Source: Poriferisodalis sp965203655 (GTDB lineage Bacteria > Actinomycetota > Acidimicrobiia > Acidimicrobiales > Poriferisodalaceae). Taken from it: a stretch of 64,000 nt of DNA. The stretch spans positions 124,001 through 188,000 of the forward strand of contig NZ_CBDBDD010000004.1 in NCBI RefSeq assembly GCF_965203655.1, written 5' to 3'. Shown here in pieces: positions 52,572 through 62,144 of the stretch. The notes beneath the pieces were generated by a model that saw nothing but the letters and a program-made list of their open reading frames with translations, had not been told where the DNA came from and did no database searches. The position numbers and the translations under genes were made by a program. Positions within the stretch are counted from its first letter, which is position 1. Each line of letters starts with the position of its first letter.

Positions 52572-54266
52572 GTGAGAGGGCCTACACGGCGTGTGATGCG
52601 CCTCATGACAGTGCTGCTGGCGTTCGTGCTCGCAGCAAGCGCCTGCGGCGGCAGCGATGCGGACTCCGGGTCCGGAACGGCCTCAGCGACCACCGCGGCG
52701 CCGGCGACGACCGCGGCGGCAGATGCCCCGGCCACCACCCAAGCGCAGACGCAGGTGACGATTGCGGCGGTCGAGCAGACGACCACCACCCAAGGCGCAG
52801 TGACCACGACTCAAGCACCGCTACCCCCGCCTGAGGGCACGCTGCGCATGGTGGAGTTCTCCCCGGTGACGAGCTTCAACCCCGCTGCCTCGCAGACCGC
52901 GCAGAGCGCGTACCACTACCCGGCGTACGACACGCTGATCCGCCAGCGCAATGACTTCAGTCTTGCGCCGTCGCTCGCGACCTCGTGGACGCAGCCGTCG
53001 CCGAACGTGTGGCGCTTCACCGTGCGTGACGATGTGGTGTTCCACGATGGTGCAGCATTCAACGCCGATGTCGCCGTGGCCAACATGCACTACCACGCCA
53101 CCTTCCCGGGCAATCCGAACGCAGCGACGTGGGCGGCATTTGTCGACGCCCGGATGATCGACGACACCACCTTCGAGGTCGAGTTCTCGGTGCCGGCACC
53201 GCAGTTCCCGCTGGAGATGTCGATGGTGATGGGCATGATGATCAGCCCCAATGCACTCGACGGCCGTGATCTCACCCGTGACCCACAGGGTTCAGGGCCG
53301 TGGATCTGGTCTGACGCCGACAGCCAGGCAGGCGTGACCGAGGTGTACAACCTCAACCCGAACTACTGGAATCCGGCCGACCAGGGCGTCGAGACCGTGA
53401 CGGTGACTGCCGTGCCCGATAACAACGCACGCCTGAACGCGTTGCTGACCGGCGAGGCAGACATCATGTCCACCACGCGGGACGCGCAGATCGACGCAGG
53501 CGTCGAGGCCGGGAACGTGCTGATCTCGGTGCCGAACTTCTTCGCGTACCTCATCATCACCGACCGTGCGGGCGAGTTCGACTCGCCGCTCGCCGACGAG
53601 CGGGTGCGGCGGGCGATCCTGCTCTCGCTCGACCGCGACGCGTATGCGAACGCGATGCACTTCGGCAAGGCGGACAGCCTCGGGGGCATCTACCCGCCGG
53701 CGTTCAGCCAGTTCAACGTCCCTGAGCTGGACACCAAGTACACCTACGACCCCGAAGAGGCCCGGCGCCTGCTGGCAGAAGCCGGATACCCCGACGGGGT
53801 GACCATCCGCATGCCGATCATGCCGGCCATCAATCCGATCGTGGAATTCGTGGTGCAGATGCTGGGAGCGTCAGGCATCAGCATCGAGCTGATCCAGATC
53901 AACAACGGGGAGCTGGGCCCCGGCACCGCATCGGCCCAGTGGGGCATCTCGTGGTTCCGCGACCTGCTGGTGCACCCGGCGCGTGACCTGGGCAAGTTCA
54001 TGGGCGAGGCCGGTCGCTTCAACGCCTTCGGCCTCAGTGACCTCGACGACCTCGAAGACACGCTGGTCGAAGCGCTGAATGCACCGTCGCCCGAGGAGGG
54101 CTACGAGCTGTACGCGGCGGTCATGGAGGGTCTCATCGACCGTGGCGTGGTGCTGCCGCTGGCCCACGGTGGCCAGAACGCCCTGTACGCCCCGTACGTG
54201 AGCGGGGTCTCGCTGGGCCTGAACATGCAGGCACCGATGCCGTACGGCGTCCGGATCGACGGCTAG
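52572..54266 (+). CDS. ABC transporter substrate-binding lipoprotein (peptide/nickel family 5)
   Basis: This 564-aa lipoprotein has a basic start and a hydrophobic signal (LMTVLLAFVLAASAC) with lipobox ASAC and the modified C25. A Thr/Ala/Gln-rich linker to about residue 90 follows, then an SBP_bac_5 fold: VWRFTVRDDVVFHDGAAFNA split over the chain, DNNARLNALLTGEADIMS, and VRRAILLSLDRDAYANA. It binds the solute outside the membrane for the permease downstream. GTG start. It is followed by a hairpin before the permease gene. Confidence 0.94.
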   Translation: MRGPTRRVMRLMTVLLAFVLAASACGGSDADSGSGTASATTAAPATTAAADAPATTQAQTQVTIAAVEQTTTTQGAVTTTQAPLPPPEGTLRMVEFSPVTSFNPAASQTAQSAYHYPAYDTLIRQRNDFSLAPSLATSWTQPSPNVWRFTVRDDVVFHDGAAFNADVAVANMHYHATFPGNPNAATWAAFVDARMIDDTTFEVEFSVPAPQFPLEMSMVMGMMISPNALDGRDLTRDPQGSGPWIWSDADSQAGVTEVYNLNPNYWNPADQGVETVTVTAVPDNNARLNALLTGEADIMSTTRDAQIDAGVEAGNVLISVPNFFAYLIITDRAGEFDSPLADERVRRAILLSLDRDAYANAMHFGKADSLGGIYPPAFSQFNVPELDTKYTYDPEEARRLLAEAGYPDGVTIRMPIMPAINPIVEFVVQMLGASGISIELIQINNGELGPGTASAQWGISWFRDLLVHPARDLGKFMGEAGRFNAFGLSDLDDLEDTLVEALNAPSPEEGYELYAAVMEGLIDRGVVLPLAHGGQNALYAPYVSGVSLGLNMQAPMPYGVRIDG

Positions 54267-54287
54267 GCCCGCACGTCACACGCTCTT

Positions 54288-54322
54288 GGGCCGTCAAGTA
54301 ACTTTCGCGGACTTGACGGCCC
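54288..54322 (+). terminator. intra-operon stem-loop after the binding-protein gene
   Basis: The perfect 12-base stem GGGCCGTCAAGT (54288-54299) and ACTTGACGGCCC (54311-54322) closes an 11-base loop, 21 bases after the binding-protein stop and 83 before the permease. No T-run follows. Such hairpins often stabilise or terminate messages, so that binding protein exceeds membrane subunits. Confidence 0.6.
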
Positions 54323-54405
54323 ATCGCAGACGGCACACCGAGGTGGTGGCCGGGCCGCAACGGTCCGGCCGCCACAAGTGCCGTTTCAGAACAGGGGGGT
54401 GCTAG

Positions 54406-55350
54406 GTGCTTCGACTGCTGGTCAGTCGAATCCTCGCGGCCATCCCGCTGATGCTCATGGTGGCCACGCTGGTGTTCTTCCTGGCCCAGCTCAACCCGGT
54501 CGACCCGGCGGCCACCATCATGGGCGACGACGCAGATCTGGAGTCGCTGGCCGAAAAGCGCGCCGAGCTCGGTATCGATCGCCCGCTCGTGGTGCAGTAC
54601 TGGGACTGGCTGAACAGCGCAATAGTCGGAGATCTCGGCACCAACTGGTTCAACGGTGAGGAGATCACCACCGAACTGCGTGACCGCATCCCCGTCACGC
54701 TGTCGATGGTGTTCGGCTCGCTGATCGTGGCGCTGGCCATCGGCAGCGCCTTCGGCGTGCTGGCGGCGCTCAAAGCCGGAAGGTGGCCCGATCGCACCAT
54801 CACCGTCGCTTCGTCGCTGGGGCTCGCGGTGCCCAACTTCTGGATCGGCTTGGTGCTTGCGTACTACATCGGCGTCAAGCTGCAGTGGCTGCCGGCCATC
54901 TGGCCCACGACCCGGCCCGAGTCCCTCGCCAGATGGGTCGAAGCCCTGATCTTGCCGTGCGTTGCGCTGGGGATCTCGGCATCGGCGGCCATCGCCCGGC
55001 AGGCGCGCTCGTCGATGATCGGGGTGCTCCAGCGTGACTATGTGCGCACGGCGCTGGCCAAAGGACTGCCAGTGCGCCGCGTGGTGTCGCGCCACGCCAT
55101 TCGCAACGCAGCGATCCCGGTGGTGACGCTGGCGGGCTTTCAGACCTCAGCGCTGATCGGCGGGTCGATCTTCGTCGAGTTCGTGTTCAACGTGCCGGGG
55201 CTCGGCCGCTTCGGGGTCGACGCCATACTGCGCCAGAACATGCCCGCACTGCTCGGATTCGTGATGGTCACCGCGGCGGTGGTCGTCATCGTCAACATCG
55301 TGCTGGATCTCAGCTACGCCTGGCTGAACCCGAAGGTGAGGCCGGAGTGA
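54406..55350 (+). CDS. ABC transporter permease (DppB type)
   Basis: This 314-aa inner-membrane permease has six predicted spans, starting with ILAAIPLMLMVATLVFFLAQL. It carries the DppB-type blocks LPVRRVVSRHAIRNAAIPVVTL (EAA-like loop, split) and GLGRFGVDAILRQNMPALLG. GTG start. Its stop overlaps the start of the next gene (GTGA). It forms the translocation path with the permease half of the next protein. Confidence 0.94.
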   Translation: MLRLLVSRILAAIPLMLMVATLVFFLAQLNPVDPAATIMGDDADLESLAEKRAELGIDRPLVVQYWDWLNSAIVGDLGTNWFNGEEITTELRDRIPVTLSMVFGSLIVALAIGSAFGVLAALKAGRWPDRTITVASSLGLAVPNFWIGLVLAYYIGVKLQWLPAIWPTTRPESLARWVEALILPCVALGISASAAIARQARSSMIGVLQRDYVRTALAKGLPVRRVVSRHAIRNAAIPVVTLAGFQTSALIGGSIFVEFVFNVPGLGRFGVDAILRQNMPALLGFVMVTAAVVVIVNIVLDLSYAWLNPKVRPE

Positions 55351-57428
55351 GCGACGCACTGGCCGAACTGGGCGGTTCCGCCGACGCAGGCGAGCTCGCG
55401 AGCCCCGCGCCCATGCCCCAGGAGTCGGCGGCGGGCGCCACCCGGAGCCGCTTCTGGGCGCGCTTGCTGCGCAACAAGGTGGCAATGGCGGGGGCGATCT
55501 ACCTGGTCATCGTGGTGATAGCGGCGATCTTCGCCCCCCTGCTGACCTCGCACGACGAGACGTTCGCCACCCGCTTCCAGGACATCCTGTTCAGCCCGGG
55601 CGAGGCGGGCTACGCGCTCGGCACCGACCACGTTGGGCGGGACATCCTGACGCGCATCTTCTTCGGGGCGCGGTACGCCCTGATCGCAGGGGCCGAAGCG
55701 GTGCTGGTGGCGCTGGTCATCGGTGTTCCGTTCGGGCTGGCCATCGGCTACTTCCGCGGCTGGGCTGACCGGATCGGGATGCGGTTCGTCGAGATCGTCG
55801 TGGCCGTGCCTGCCGTGGTGATGGCGATGGCCATCATCACTGGCCTCGGCACGGGGCTCACCAACGCCATGCTGGCGATCGGCTTGGTGTTCTCGATGAT
55901 CATCACCCGCTTGGTGCGGGCAGAGGTCTTCGCGGCCCGCGAGGAGTTCTACGTGGACGGCGCCCGGGCTGCGGGGGCGTCGGACCGGCGTGTCATGTGG
56001 CGGCACATCCTGCCCAATGTCGCGCCCCCGCTCATCGTGCAAACCACGCTGCTATTCGCTCAGGCGGTGCTGGCCGAGGCAGCTCTCAGCTTCTTGGGCA
56101 TAGGCGCCGATGCCAGCCAGGCGAGCTGGGGCCGGATGCTGCGCGATGCAGAGCTCAGCATCGATCGCACGATCTGGCCGGCCATTCCGCCGGGGATCGC
56201 CATCTTCCTCACGGTGGTGGCGTTCAACGTCTTCGGCGACGGGTTGCGCGACGCGTTCGCCCGAGAGGCCCGCGGCGGGCGCGTCGGCGTCGGCGATGTC
56301 GTGCCCAAAGAGCGCAGCGCGGCGGCGGCGCCCCCATGGCCGCCCGGCAGCGACGACCCCTTGCTGAGCCTGCGAGGGCTTGACATCGTCTTCCCCAAGC
56401 CCGGCGAGGGCACCGACATGACCGTCGTCCGGGATGTCAACCTCGACATCGGCCGAGGCGAGGTGATGGCGCTCGTCGGCGAGTCGGGTTCTGGCAAGAC
56501 CATCACGGGGCTGTCGCTGATGGGACTCGTGCCCGACCCGGGCCAGGCCAGCGCGGAGTCGATCGTGCTGGACGGCCGGGAGCTGGTCGGCATGGACTTC
56601 AACGAGCTGCGATGGATTCGCGGCCGCGAGATCGGCATCATCTTCCAGGAACCCTCAGCGGCGCTGAACCCCGCGTACACCGTGGGCCGCCAAGTTGGGG
56701 AACCGCTGCGCGTCCACCTGGGCATGTCCAAGCGCGAAGCCCGCGAGCGGGCGATCGAGCTCTTCGCCGAAGTCGGCATACCCGACCCGCACAAGCGCAT
56801 CGACGCATTCCCGCACCAGTTCTCCGGCGGCATGGCGCAGCGGGTCATGATCGCGATGGCGCTCTCATGCGAGCCGAAACTGCTGATCGCTGACGAGCCC
56901 ACGACGGCACTGGATGTGACCGTGCAGGGCCAGATGCTCGATCTCGTGGGGGATCTGGCCCGCTCGCGTGGCGTGTCGGTGCTGCTGATCACCCACGACC
57001 TGGGCGTCGTGGCTGATCTGGCGGACCGGGTGGCTGTCATGTATGCGGGCGAGATCGTCGAGACCGGCCGCTTGACAGATGTGTTTGCGACGCCTCGCCA
57101 CCCCTACACCGAAGGCCTCATCGCGGCAATCCCGCGAAACGAGCAGCGCTCGGGTGACTTGCCCACGATTCCGGGCGTGGTGCCCCCACCGTGGGAATGG
57201 CCTGACCGGTGCCACTTTGCCGACCGCTGTCCCTATGAGGCGATCGAATGCCGGCGCGGCCCGGTGGAGCTGCGGCAATTGGGCGCATCTCTCACCCGTT
57301 GCGAACGCAGCCACGAGCTTGAATTGAGAGGCGTGCAGCACGCATCAGTGGTGGCCATCGCGGGATGGGAACAACCAGCCGGCGAGCCGATGCCCGGCCC
57401 GCCAGCCGGCGGGGGAGAGCCGGCGTGA
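55347..57428 (+). CDS. ABC transporter permease-ATPase fusion (DppC-DppD)
   Basis: This 693-aa protein joins two usual genes. Residues 1-310 are a DppC-type permease with hydrophobic spans and the EAA loop YVDGARAAGASDRRVMWRH (about 202-220). A short linker follows, and residues about 338-693 are a DppD-type ATPase with Walker A GESGSGKT (378-385), the LSGG-like SGGMAQRVMIAMAL, Walker B LLIADEPTTALD and a C-terminal oligopeptide-family cysteine region (CHFADRCPYEAIEC). Fusion fixes the subunit ratio. Overlaps of four bases join it to both neighbours. Confidence 0.95.
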   Translation: MSDALAELGGSADAGELASPAPMPQESAAGATRSRFWARLLRNKVAMAGAIYLVIVVIAAIFAPLLTSHDETFATRFQDILFSPGEAGYALGTDHVGRDILTRIFFGARYALIAGAEAVLVALVIGVPFGLAIGYFRGWADRIGMRFVEIVVAVPAVVMAMAIITGLGTGLTNAMLAIGLVFSMIITRLVRAEVFAAREEFYVDGARAAGASDRRVMWRHILPNVAPPLIVQTTLLFAQAVLAEAALSFLGIGADASQASWGRMLRDAELSIDRTIWPAIPPGIAIFLTVVAFNVFGDGLRDAFAREARGGRVGVGDVVPKERSAAAAPPWPPGSDDPLLSLRGLDIVFPKPGEGTDMTVVRDVNLDIGRGEVMALVGESGSGKTITGLSLMGLVPDPGQASAESIVLDGRELVGMDFNELRWIRGREIGIIFQEPSAALNPAYTVGRQVGEPLRVHLGMSKREARERAIELFAEVGIPDPHKRIDAFPHQFSGGMAQRVMIAMALSCEPKLLIADEPTTALDVTVQGQMLDLVGDLARSRGVSVLLITHDLGVVADLADRVAVMYAGEIVETGRLTDVFATPRHPYTEGLIAAIPRNEQRSGDLPTIPGVVPPPWEWPDRCHFADRCPYEAIECRRGPVELRQLGASLTRCERSHELELRGVQHASVVAIAGWEQPAGEPMPGPPAGGGEPA

Positions 57429-58501
57429 GCGAGCCGTTGCTGCACATCGACGACGTGACGATCGTCTTCCCCGGTGGGCGAGGAGCGCTGCCGTGGCAGA
57501 AGCTGCCCGACGTCCGGGCGGTGCAGCATGTGTCGTTGCAGGTCGATGCCGGCGACACGCTGGGGCTCGTCGGGGAGTCGGGGTCGGGCAAGACCACGCT
57601 CGGCCGAGCCGTGCTGCGCTTCCTGCGCCCCGAGAGCGGATCGATCCGGCTCGGCGACTTCGACGTCACCGGGTTCGGCCGCCAAGTGCCCACCGAGTAC
57701 CGCAAGACAGTGCAGGTGGTGTTCCAGGACCCGGTCGGCTCGTTGAACCCCTCGATGGTGGTCGGCGCCATCATCGCCGAGCCCTTGCGCATCCACTTCG
57801 GCATGGACTCGGGCGCGGCGCGAGAGCGGGCCGGTGAGCTGCTCGAACAGGTCGGGCTGCAGCGTCATCACCTCGATCGCTACCCCCATGAATTCTCCGG
57901 CGGCCAGCGGCAGCGCATCGCCGTGGCACGAGCGTTGGCAACCGAGCCCGATCTGCTGGTGCTGGACGAGCCCGTCTCGGCGTTGGATGTCTCCACCCAG
58001 AGCCAGGTCATCAACCTGCTCGAGCGCCTGCAGCGCGAGACAGGTGCGGCCTACCTGCTGATTGCCCACGACCTGGCCGTGGTGCGCCATACCTGCCACC
58101 GCATCGCGGTCATGTACCACAGCCGCATCGTCGAACTCGGCAACTCCGACGACATCTGCGAGCGCCCGACGCATCCGTACACCGAGCTGCTGCTGGCGTC
58201 GATTCCCGATCCCGACCCTGCGGTGCAGCACGTCAAGTCACAGCGCCGGCGCGAGCTGGCTCAGGGCGTGGCGGGGGCCAGCGGTCGAGCCCCGACCGAC
58301 AGCTGCCCGTTTGCCGAGCGGTGCCCGCATGTGATGGACGCGTGCCGGGAGTCGTTCCCCGAGCCGGTCCCCACTGCCACAGGTGGGACGGTGTGGTGCC
58401 ACCTGCACACCAGCGGGCCGATGCTCGGCGGTCAACCGGTGAGCGAACTCGCAGAGCGGACCTCTTCGGCCCAGGCCTCGCCACCAGCGGCTGATGGCTG
58501 A
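57425..58501 (+). CDS. ABC transporter ATP-binding protein (DppF type)
   Basis: This 358-aa second ATPase has Walker A GESGSGKT (50-57), the signature SGGQRQRIAVARAL, Walker B LLVLDEPVSALD and the C-terminal oligopeptide/dipeptide domain with CPFAERCPHVMDAC. It forms a heterodimer with the ATPase half of the fusion. The GTG start at 57425 overlaps the upstream stop, and the sulfatase start lies inside its last codons. Confidence 0.95.
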   Translation: MSEPLLHIDDVTIVFPGGRGALPWQKLPDVRAVQHVSLQVDAGDTLGLVGESGSGKTTLGRAVLRFLRPESGSIRLGDFDVTGFGRQVPTEYRKTVQVVFQDPVGSLNPSMVVGAIIAEPLRIHFGMDSGAARERAGELLEQVGLQRHHLDRYPHEFSGGQRQRIAVARALATEPDLLVLDEPVSALDVSTQSQVINLLERLQRETGAAYLLIAHDLAVVRHTCHRIAVMYHSRIVELGNSDDICERPTHPYTELLLASIPDPDPAVQHVKSQRRRELAQGVAGASGRAPTDSCPFAERCPHVMDACRESFPEPVPTATGGTVWCHLHTSGPMLGGQPVSELAERTSSAQASPPAADG

Positions 58502-59879
58502 GCGACCAGGCGCCGAGCCGGGCAGTCCGGACGCCGGCCGTCCGAACATCTTGTTCGTATTCGTCGACAATCTCGGCTACGGCGAGCTGGGCTGCTACGG
58601 CGGCGGCGAAGTGCGGGGCGTGCCGACGCCGAACATCGACCGTCTGGCAGCCGAAGGCATGCGCCTCACCAACATGAACATGGAGGCGCAGTGCACGCCG
58701 TCGCGTTCGGCGGTGATGACGGGCCGGCTCCCGATCCGCTCCGGGACCGTCCGCATCCCGTTACCAGGCCGGCCCAGCGGCTTGACCCGCTGGGAGGTCA
58801 CCTTGGCAGAACTGCTGTCCTCGCAGGGCTACCGCTGCGGTCACTACGGGAAGTGGCATCTGGGCGACAGTCCGGGACGCCAGCCGCACGAGCGGGGCTT
58901 CGACGAGTGGTGGGGCCTGACCGAGACTCACGACTCCTCGCTGTGGTCCACCGAGGCGGGTTACGACCCCGCGGTCGTGCCTCCCGAGCAGCTGTTAGAA
59001 GGTCGCCGAGGCGAGCCGAGCGCACCAGTGGGCGACTACGACGTCGCCCAGCGAGCGTTGTTCGACGCCGAGGCGTTCGGGCGCGGCGAGGACTTCATGC
59101 GTCGCTGTGTCTCGGAGGGGCAGCCGTTCTTCCTGTACCTGCCGCTGGCGTTCCCGCATTTCCCGACGCTGCCGCATCCCGACTACGCCGGTGTCACCGG
59201 CCTGGGGGAGTTCACCGATGCGTTCCGCGAGACCGACGATCGGGTCGGCCGCCTGGTCGGGGTGCTCGACGAGCTGGACATTGCCGGCGACACCTTGGTG
59301 ATCTTCACGAGCGACAACGGCGCCGAGGACGTGCTGCCGTGGCGGGGCTGGACCGGGCCGTGGGGAGGCTCGTACTTCACCGCCATGGAGGGAAGCCTGC
59401 GAGTGCCGTTCATCGCTCGCTGGCCAGGTCGGATTCCCGCAGGACGGTCGAGCAACGAGCTGGCGCACGCTACCGACATCTTCACCACGCTCGCGCGGTC
59501 GGCCGGTGCCGAGATCCCGGCCGACCGACCCATCGACGGCATCGACTTGATGCCGATGCTGGAGGGCGCGTCGGACAGCTCCGGACGTGAATCGGTTCTG
59601 TGCTTCGTGGCAGATCGCCTGCACGCCGTGAAGTGGCGCAACTGGAAGCTCCACTTCATCTGGCAGGAGTACATGGGCGACCCGCCGATCGAGCTCAGTA
59701 TCCCGCGTGCGTTCAATCTCTACGACGACCCGCGGGAACGCCACGATGTGTTCCTGCCGTCTAACACGTGGGTCCAGCGGCCGGTGATGGCCGCCGTGGC
59801 GGAATTCTGGGACAGCGTGGCCGCCCATCCGCTGATCCCGGTGGGTGCCGAGGATCCGTACGTGCCGCCTGCTGTGTGA
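58494..59879 (+). CDS. formylglycine-dependent sulfatase, cytosolic
   Basis: This 461-aa type I sulfatase has the formylglycine motif CTPSR (C67) in MEAQCTPSRSAVMTGR, the metal residue in VFVDNLGYGELGCYGG, GKWHLGDSPG, and a later DNGAEDV. No signal peptide is present. It starts eight bases inside the end of the ABC ATPase gene, so it belongs to the transporter operon. This suggests that the importer brings in a sulfate ester that is hydrolysed in the cytoplasm. The CoA-transferase follows by ten bases. Confidence 0.94.
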   Translation: MAERPGAEPGSPDAGRPNILFVFVDNLGYGELGCYGGGEVRGVPTPNIDRLAAEGMRLTNMNMEAQCTPSRSAVMTGRLPIRSGTVRIPLPGRPSGLTRWEVTLAELLSSQGYRCGHYGKWHLGDSPGRQPHERGFDEWWGLTETHDSSLWSTEAGYDPAVVPPEQLLEGRRGEPSAPVGDYDVAQRALFDAEAFGRGEDFMRRCVSEGQPFFLYLPLAFPHFPTLPHPDYAGVTGLGEFTDAFRETDDRVGRLVGVLDELDIAGDTLVIFTSDNGAEDVLPWRGWTGPWGGSYFTAMEGSLRVPFIARWPGRIPAGRSSNELAHATDIFTTLARSAGAEIPADRPIDGIDLMPMLEGASDSSGRESVLCFVADRLHAVKWRNWKLHFIWQEYMGDPPIELSIPRAFNLYDDPRERHDVFLPSNTWVQRPVMAAVAEFWDSVAAHPLIPVGAEDPYVPPAV

Positions 59880-59889
59880 AGGACACGAG

Positions 59890-61206
59890 ATGAGCGAGCA
59901 GTCGAACACGGTCGACGCGCCGGCGGGCCACGGATCGACGCAGGGCATCCTGGCCGGCATCAAAGTGGTGGAGTTCGCGCAGAACGCAGCGATCCCGCAC
60001 TGCGGCCGTCTGCTGGCCGGCATGGGCGCCGACGTCGTCAAAGTGGAACCGCCCGGCGGCGATGCGATGCGATCGCTGGCCTCGCTGGCGCCCATGGAGG
60101 CGAAGGCCTACGCGCTGATCAATCCCGGCAAGCGGGCGATGGTGCTGGACCTGCGCCATCGTGGTGCAGCCGAGGTTGTCGACGCGCTCTTCGGGTGGGC
60201 TGATGTGGCGCTCGTCGCCTTCAAGCAAGGCGACCTCGTGCGATACGGCATCGACGCCGATCACGCGCTCGACGTCAACCCGCGTCTGGTGTACCTCGCA
60301 CACACTGCCTTCGGGCCCGAGGGCGCGGATGCCCACCTCGGCGGCTATGACGTGCTGGTGCAGGCCCGCAGCGGTGCCGGCTTCATCATGAACCGGGCCG
60401 AGCACGGCGTGCCGATGAGCACGCGACCGGCAGTGAACGACTTCGGCACGGGGATGATCTCGGCGCTCGGCGTAGTCGCGGCGCTGCGGCACCGGGACCT
60501 GACCGGCAAGGGCCAGCGTGTCGACAGCTCGCTGCTGGGCACGGCGATGTCGCTGGCCACGCCGATGATCGGCGGGTTCGAGAATGACGAGGAGGTGCTC
60601 GCCGAACTGAAGCAGGATCTCGCTGCGGCTCGTTCTGCGGGCATGGACTTCGTCGATCAGCGGCGCATGTACGAACAGCGGATCATTCCTGGCGCGGGCG
60701 CGTTTCGGATCTACTTCCGGACCTATATGACCGCCGACGGCATGATCAGCGTGGCAGGCCTGAGCCCGGCGCTGCGCCAGAAGTTCCACGAGGTCACCGG
60801 CCTGCCCGAAGTGGACTTGCGGGCGCCGCACACGGATGAGCTCGACGAGATCGTGGCGGAAGCGGAGCGCTTGTTCAGGACGCGGACGACTGCGGAGTGG
60901 CTTGAGGCGCTGCGGGAAGTCGACTTCCCCTGCGGTCCGTACCACCTGCCCTATGAGGCACTGGAAGATGATCAGATCCGGGCGAACGACTACGTGGTCG
61001 ACCTCAAGCACCCGGCGTTCGGGCGCTACACGACGTCGGGGATGCCGTTGCGCTTCAGCGAGGCCGGCAACCCAGTGCTGGGCGCATCCCCGCAGTACGG
61101 CGAGCACACCCGCGAGATGCTCGCCGAGCTCGGCCTCGATCCTGGCAGTATCGAACGCTTAGTCGCTGAATCTGTTGTTGCCGACGGCCCACTGCCGCCG
61201 GGCTGA
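59890..61206 (+). CDS. CaiB/BaiF CoA-transferase family protein
   Basis: This 438-aa family III CoA-transferase has GIKVVEFAQNAAIPHCGRLLAG at the N-terminus (shown split), NPGKRAMVLDLRHRGA and a catalytic aspartate in VNDFGTGM (D184). It is the last gene of the ABC-sulfatase operon and probably activates the desulfated acid for degradation. ATG 59890 follows a GACACGAG spacer. It converges with the NTF2-like gene. Confidence 0.92.
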   Translation: MSEQSNTVDAPAGHGSTQGILAGIKVVEFAQNAAIPHCGRLLAGMGADVVKVEPPGGDAMRSLASLAPMEAKAYALINPGKRAMVLDLRHRGAAEVVDALFGWADVALVAFKQGDLVRYGIDADHALDVNPRLVYLAHTAFGPEGADAHLGGYDVLVQARSGAGFIMNRAEHGVPMSTRPAVNDFGTGMISALGVVAALRHRDLTGKGQRVDSSLLGTAMSLATPMIGGFENDEEVLAELKQDLAAARSAGMDFVDQRRMYEQRIIPGAGAFRIYFRTYMTADGMISVAGLSPALRQKFHEVTGLPEVDLRAPHTDELDEIVAEAERLFRTRTTAEWLEALREVDFPCGPYHLPYEALEDDQIRANDYVVDLKHPAFGRYTTSGMPLRFSEAGNPVLGASPQYGEHTREMLAELGLDPGSIERLVAESVVADGPLPPG

Positions 61207-61229
61207 GCAGGGCTGCGGGGGCTCCCGAG

Positions 61230-61625
61230 TCAGTGCGCGGGGCCGGGTCCCTCGATCTTCCAGTAGGTGCGCTTGGCTGCGACCCGGCCGTCTCGCAGCG
61301 GGTAGAGGTCTACGGCGTGGGAGCAGAACCTCTCGCCCCGTGAGTCGGTGCCGGACACGACGAACGTCTGAATGATGAGGTCATCGCCGGCCATGCGCTC
61401 GTCGACATCGTCGTAGCGGACATCGGACCATTTGAGCTTGCGTCGACTGAACTCCGCTGCCATCTCGTCGGGACCCCGAAGCACCCGGCCAGCAGGCTCG
61501 TCCGGCGATGCCCCGGCGTGCAGCTCCCACACGAAGTCGTCTGTGACGGTGTTGGCCAGCGCGCCGGCGTCGCAGCGGAACATCGCCCGCTTGAAGTCCT
61601 GGAACACCGGCGGGATCTCACTCAC
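61230..61625 (-). CDS. NTF2/SnoaL-like domain protein
   Basis: This 131-aa protein has the NTF2-like cone fold: an N-terminal helix pair (FQDFKRAMFRCDAGALANTVTDDFVWELH, split), and the strands GERFCSHAVDLYPLRDGRVAA and KRTYWKIEG. Members are small polyketide-cyclase-like, isomerase-like or ligand-binding proteins. GTG start. The function is not inferable. Confidence 0.82.
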   Translation of the reverse strand: MSEIPPVFQDFKRAMFRCDAGALANTVTDDFVWELHAGASPDEPAGRVLRGPDEMAAEFSRRKLKWSDVRYDDVDERMAGDDLIIQTFVVSGTDSRGERFCSHAVDLYPLRDGRVAAKRTYWKIEGPGPAH

Positions 61626-61709
61626 TGTGGTGATCTTGTCATCTTCGGGCGTCTCGATATCGGCCTCGGCGCATCGGTCCTGTCCGCGGCGCAGGATTAG
61701 TCTCCGGCC

Positions 61710-62099
61710 ATGGCAGGCAAGGTCATCCGTTCAGAAGCGCTCATCGAGGCACATCCGGTTCCCGAGCTGATCCGTTCCGGGGCGTTCGCTCCGGCGGTGA
61801 GGGCCGGACCGTCGGTCTATGTCTCGGGCTGCATCGCGAACGATCTCACCAAGGACATGGGCGGGCAAACCGAGGAGATCTTCGAGTACATCCAGCTTGC
61901 GCTCGCCGAAGAGGGCTTCGAGATGTCCGATGTGGTCAAGCTGCAGGCGTTCATCACCGATATCGACCAGTACGGCTCCTACAGCGCCGCCCGCAAGAAG
62001 TACTTCCCGGGCGAACCGCCCGCGAGCACGACGGTCATTGCCGGCATCATCATCCCCGGCGCCCTCATCGAGATCGAAGCCGTCGCCTACAAGGAGTAA
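61710..62099 (+). CDS. RidA/YjgF-family protein
   Basis: This 129-aa RidA-fold protein has VYVSGCIANDLTKDMGGQTEEIFEYI, then DVVKLQAFITDIDQYGSYSAARKKYF and PASTTVIAGIIIPGALIEIEAVAYK. The arginine usually found in the last motif (xxRxxVxV) is replaced by T/I residues in STTVIAGI, so it may lack imine deaminase activity and serve another purpose. It converges with the dehalogenase-like gene. Confidence 0.88.
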   Translation: MAGKVIRSEALIEAHPVPELIRSGAFAPAVRAGPSVYVSGCIANDLTKDMGGQTEEIFEYIQLALAEEGFEMSDVVKLQAFITDIDQYGSYSAARKKYFPGEPPASTTVIAGIIIPGALIEIEAVAYKE

Positions 62100-62144
62100 C
62101 CGCCGCCGGACTCCTCGGCCAGCGTCGCCGGATATGCCGCGAGT

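Noticed and set aside
61710..62099. Active imine deaminase RidA
   Set aside because: The fold is clear, but the arginine normally found in the last conserved motif is not visible, so only family membership is claimed.
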